A stretch of DNA of 64,000 nt from Costus lasius (lineage: Eukaryota; Streptophyta; Magnoliopsida; Zingiberales; Costaceae). The translations under genes and the position numbers were made by a program. Numbering within the stretch: the first letter of the stretch is position 1; the number at the start of each line of letters is the position of its first letter. The notes under the pieces are model-generated. The model made no database searches. It saw only the letters and a program-made list of their open reading frames with translations, and was not told the DNA's origin. Of this stretch, positions 62,396 to 64,000 are shown in pieces. The stretch spans positions 85,545,461-85,609,460 of the forward strand of contig CM050447.1 of the NCBI GenBank assembly GCA_027563935.2, in the 5' to 3' direction.

Positions 62396-64000
62396 CTAAC
62401 CTAAGGGGGGGGGGGGGGAAACCCTAATGGTGGCGCATAACAATATTTTCGCATGGGAAGCTAGGGTTTCAAGAGATCTTTATATGTCATATAATTAACT
62501 TTTAAACCATTGAATGGATGAAGAAGAACTCATACCATAGCCATCGGTTTGATGGTGCCTTGGAAGCAAAGGCGCAAATGAACCTTCTCCAAAGTTGACG
62601 CACACAAGAAGATCGATGCGCTCACTCCTTCGAAGCCTTTGTGCTAGCAAAGCCCTTCAAAGGGTCCTCGTCGAATGTAAGGGATGGAGATGTTGATCTT
62701 TCTTGGCCGAATCCTCCTCCTCAGTAGCTTCAAGCGCCGCCACACACAAAAGTAGCGAAAGAGAGAAGTCACGATAGGGAGCCGAGCGAGAATAGGATTA
62801 TCCCTATTCGAACATGAGAGATCTCCAAGTGGAGATCATGGTTTCTAAAAATAGAAACCACAATTCGCTCACACGTTCACACCAAGTGAACGAATCACCA
62901 CGCCATCTCCCTTTGAACCATGCGCTCATATAATGAGTCGGTTCAATTTGGTTCGGTTCAAGAACCAACCAAGCCAAGCGATCCAGTCTAGATCTTAATT
63001 AAACCCTAAGGCTCCAGATCTAACCGTTCATCTCTTGATGCTCCTGATCTCACCGATCTAGCATCCAATCTCTCGATCAAAGCTTACCGATCTCAAGCCC
63101 TAATCAATCAAACATTATCAGACCAGATCTCACTTACAATTAGAGATTAAATCCCTTTAAACTGAACCCAAACAATTCAGTCCACACGATCTGACTTAAG
63201 TAAGCCATATCATCAAATTGTGCGACCCTAAGGGTTTCCTTTAAATGTCGGTAACGATAACTTACGTCATCATGATCAGTGAGGGGTATCTAGCAACACA
63301 TCACTGTCTCCCGATATAAAGGAAAGAGTCTTCCAAGACTACACCCAAACCACAGCACAAGTGTGAATCCAATTCACAAGGCATGCATATTTCCTTTGCC
63401 ACTGGATGTTCTCATTGGACAAGCGTGTCAAGCTTGTAGCTCCAATATGATGAGCATGATTAGATCAGATGAGCATAGTCATCTGGGTATGGCCATACAC
63501 TTTCTCAATCATCTCATCCAGGGGGGGCCCTTTAGAACATCACACTCCACTTAAGGAGACGGCAATCCTATATCTATCACTAGTGCCCTAACCTGATTCA
63601 AGCTCACCATCCAAAATAGTCTATAATCATTATGTTTCAAATGATATTGAACTACCTCAAAACGATGACAATCATCATTTAGAAAACACAAGTGATCTCA
63701 AGTCAGAGGAAATTTGCCACTTGTCGCATTCAAGGATTATTCATATTGTGACAACCAATTGAATATCCTAGTAGGGTCTGTCCAGTACATCCAATGTACT
63801 CATGAGTCTACATCTTATTCCATGCTCGAAGCATCCTATAAGATTAGAGCACATATTAGTCTCAGTCATATCAAGGCTGTCTCATGTTCACCAAGATATC
63901 TCGACTAAGGACTTAACTGCATGTTAGCCTAGCTGAACAGCATTTGAGACATTATTCAGAAGTACACTTATTGCAGCAGACAATGTAACAAACTGAATAA
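62396..64000 (-). repeat. C6: LTR of the Copia family, cut by the window end
   Basis: It opens TGAAAGTCCCCTAACC with a run of about 15 G at 62404-62418 and follows the other LTRs to within about 90 bases of their end. The left flank (agaga) shows no primer site, so this is an outer boundary: either the 3' LTR of an element extending right, or a solo LTR. Confidence 0.92.

Overview
This window is repeat-rich plant nuclear DNA, from a flowering plant that I cannot place to species. The evidence is Ty1/copia and Ty3/gypsy LTR retrotransposons nested in one another, primer sites complementary to plant initiator Met-tRNA, and one eight-exon gene with plant-type introns encoding a serine carboxypeptidase-like protein. 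There is no operon, CRISPR array, rRNA or prokaryotic feature. Most of the sequence comes from one Copia family with LTRs of about 1.7 kb and a leader of about 1.85 kb. I call its copies C1 to C6.

Layout. 1-12929: minus-strand tandem Copia array, C1 internal (cut by the window edge), a shared LTR, C2 internal, LTR. 12930-13945: short flank and a hairpin-forming minisatellite. 13946-17640: a different, degraded Copia pol, split by one Athila-like LTR fragment and bounded by another. 17641-19002: AT-rich DNA with a dispersed repeat. 19003-28171: complete minus-strand element C3 with target duplication GATTT and one frameshift. 28177-34439: low-copy island holding the carboxypeptidase gene (29894-32195, plus). 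34440-47534: a three-level nest. A Tekay/Del-like gypsy LTR is split by a solo Copia-type LTR (duplication AAATC), which is split by full-length element C4 (35280-44407, duplication GCTTT). 47535-50302: non-coding gypsy leader, a second copy of the dispersed repeat, and a scrambled junction. 50303-54178: 5'-truncated plus-strand C5. 54179-62395: an Athila-like element, with gag-protease, 3' region, LTR and then an Athila-type ORF split by a Tekay-like solo LTR. 62396-64000: LTR of C6, cut by the window edge.

How the parts relate. C4 has everything an autonomous element is expected to carry: a 1293-residue uninterrupted gag-pol, primer site, polypurine tract, target duplication and LTRs in which I saw only two differences. 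It could supply proteins in trans to C3 and to the broken copies. C1, C2 and C5 carry stops, frameshifts or truncation. The carboxypeptidase is the only non-transposon gene supported; its eight exons join in frame to 481 residues with the catalytic residues present.

The most notable non-routine structures are the nest with matching duplications, the LTR-sharing array, two kinds of LTR terminus within one family, a minisatellite whose two unit types keep different but self-complementary stems, near-palindrome arrays in Athila LTRs, a templated-filler junction at C5, and tRNA-like sequences inside retroelement regulatory regions. All comparisons were made by eye; no search or alignment program was run.
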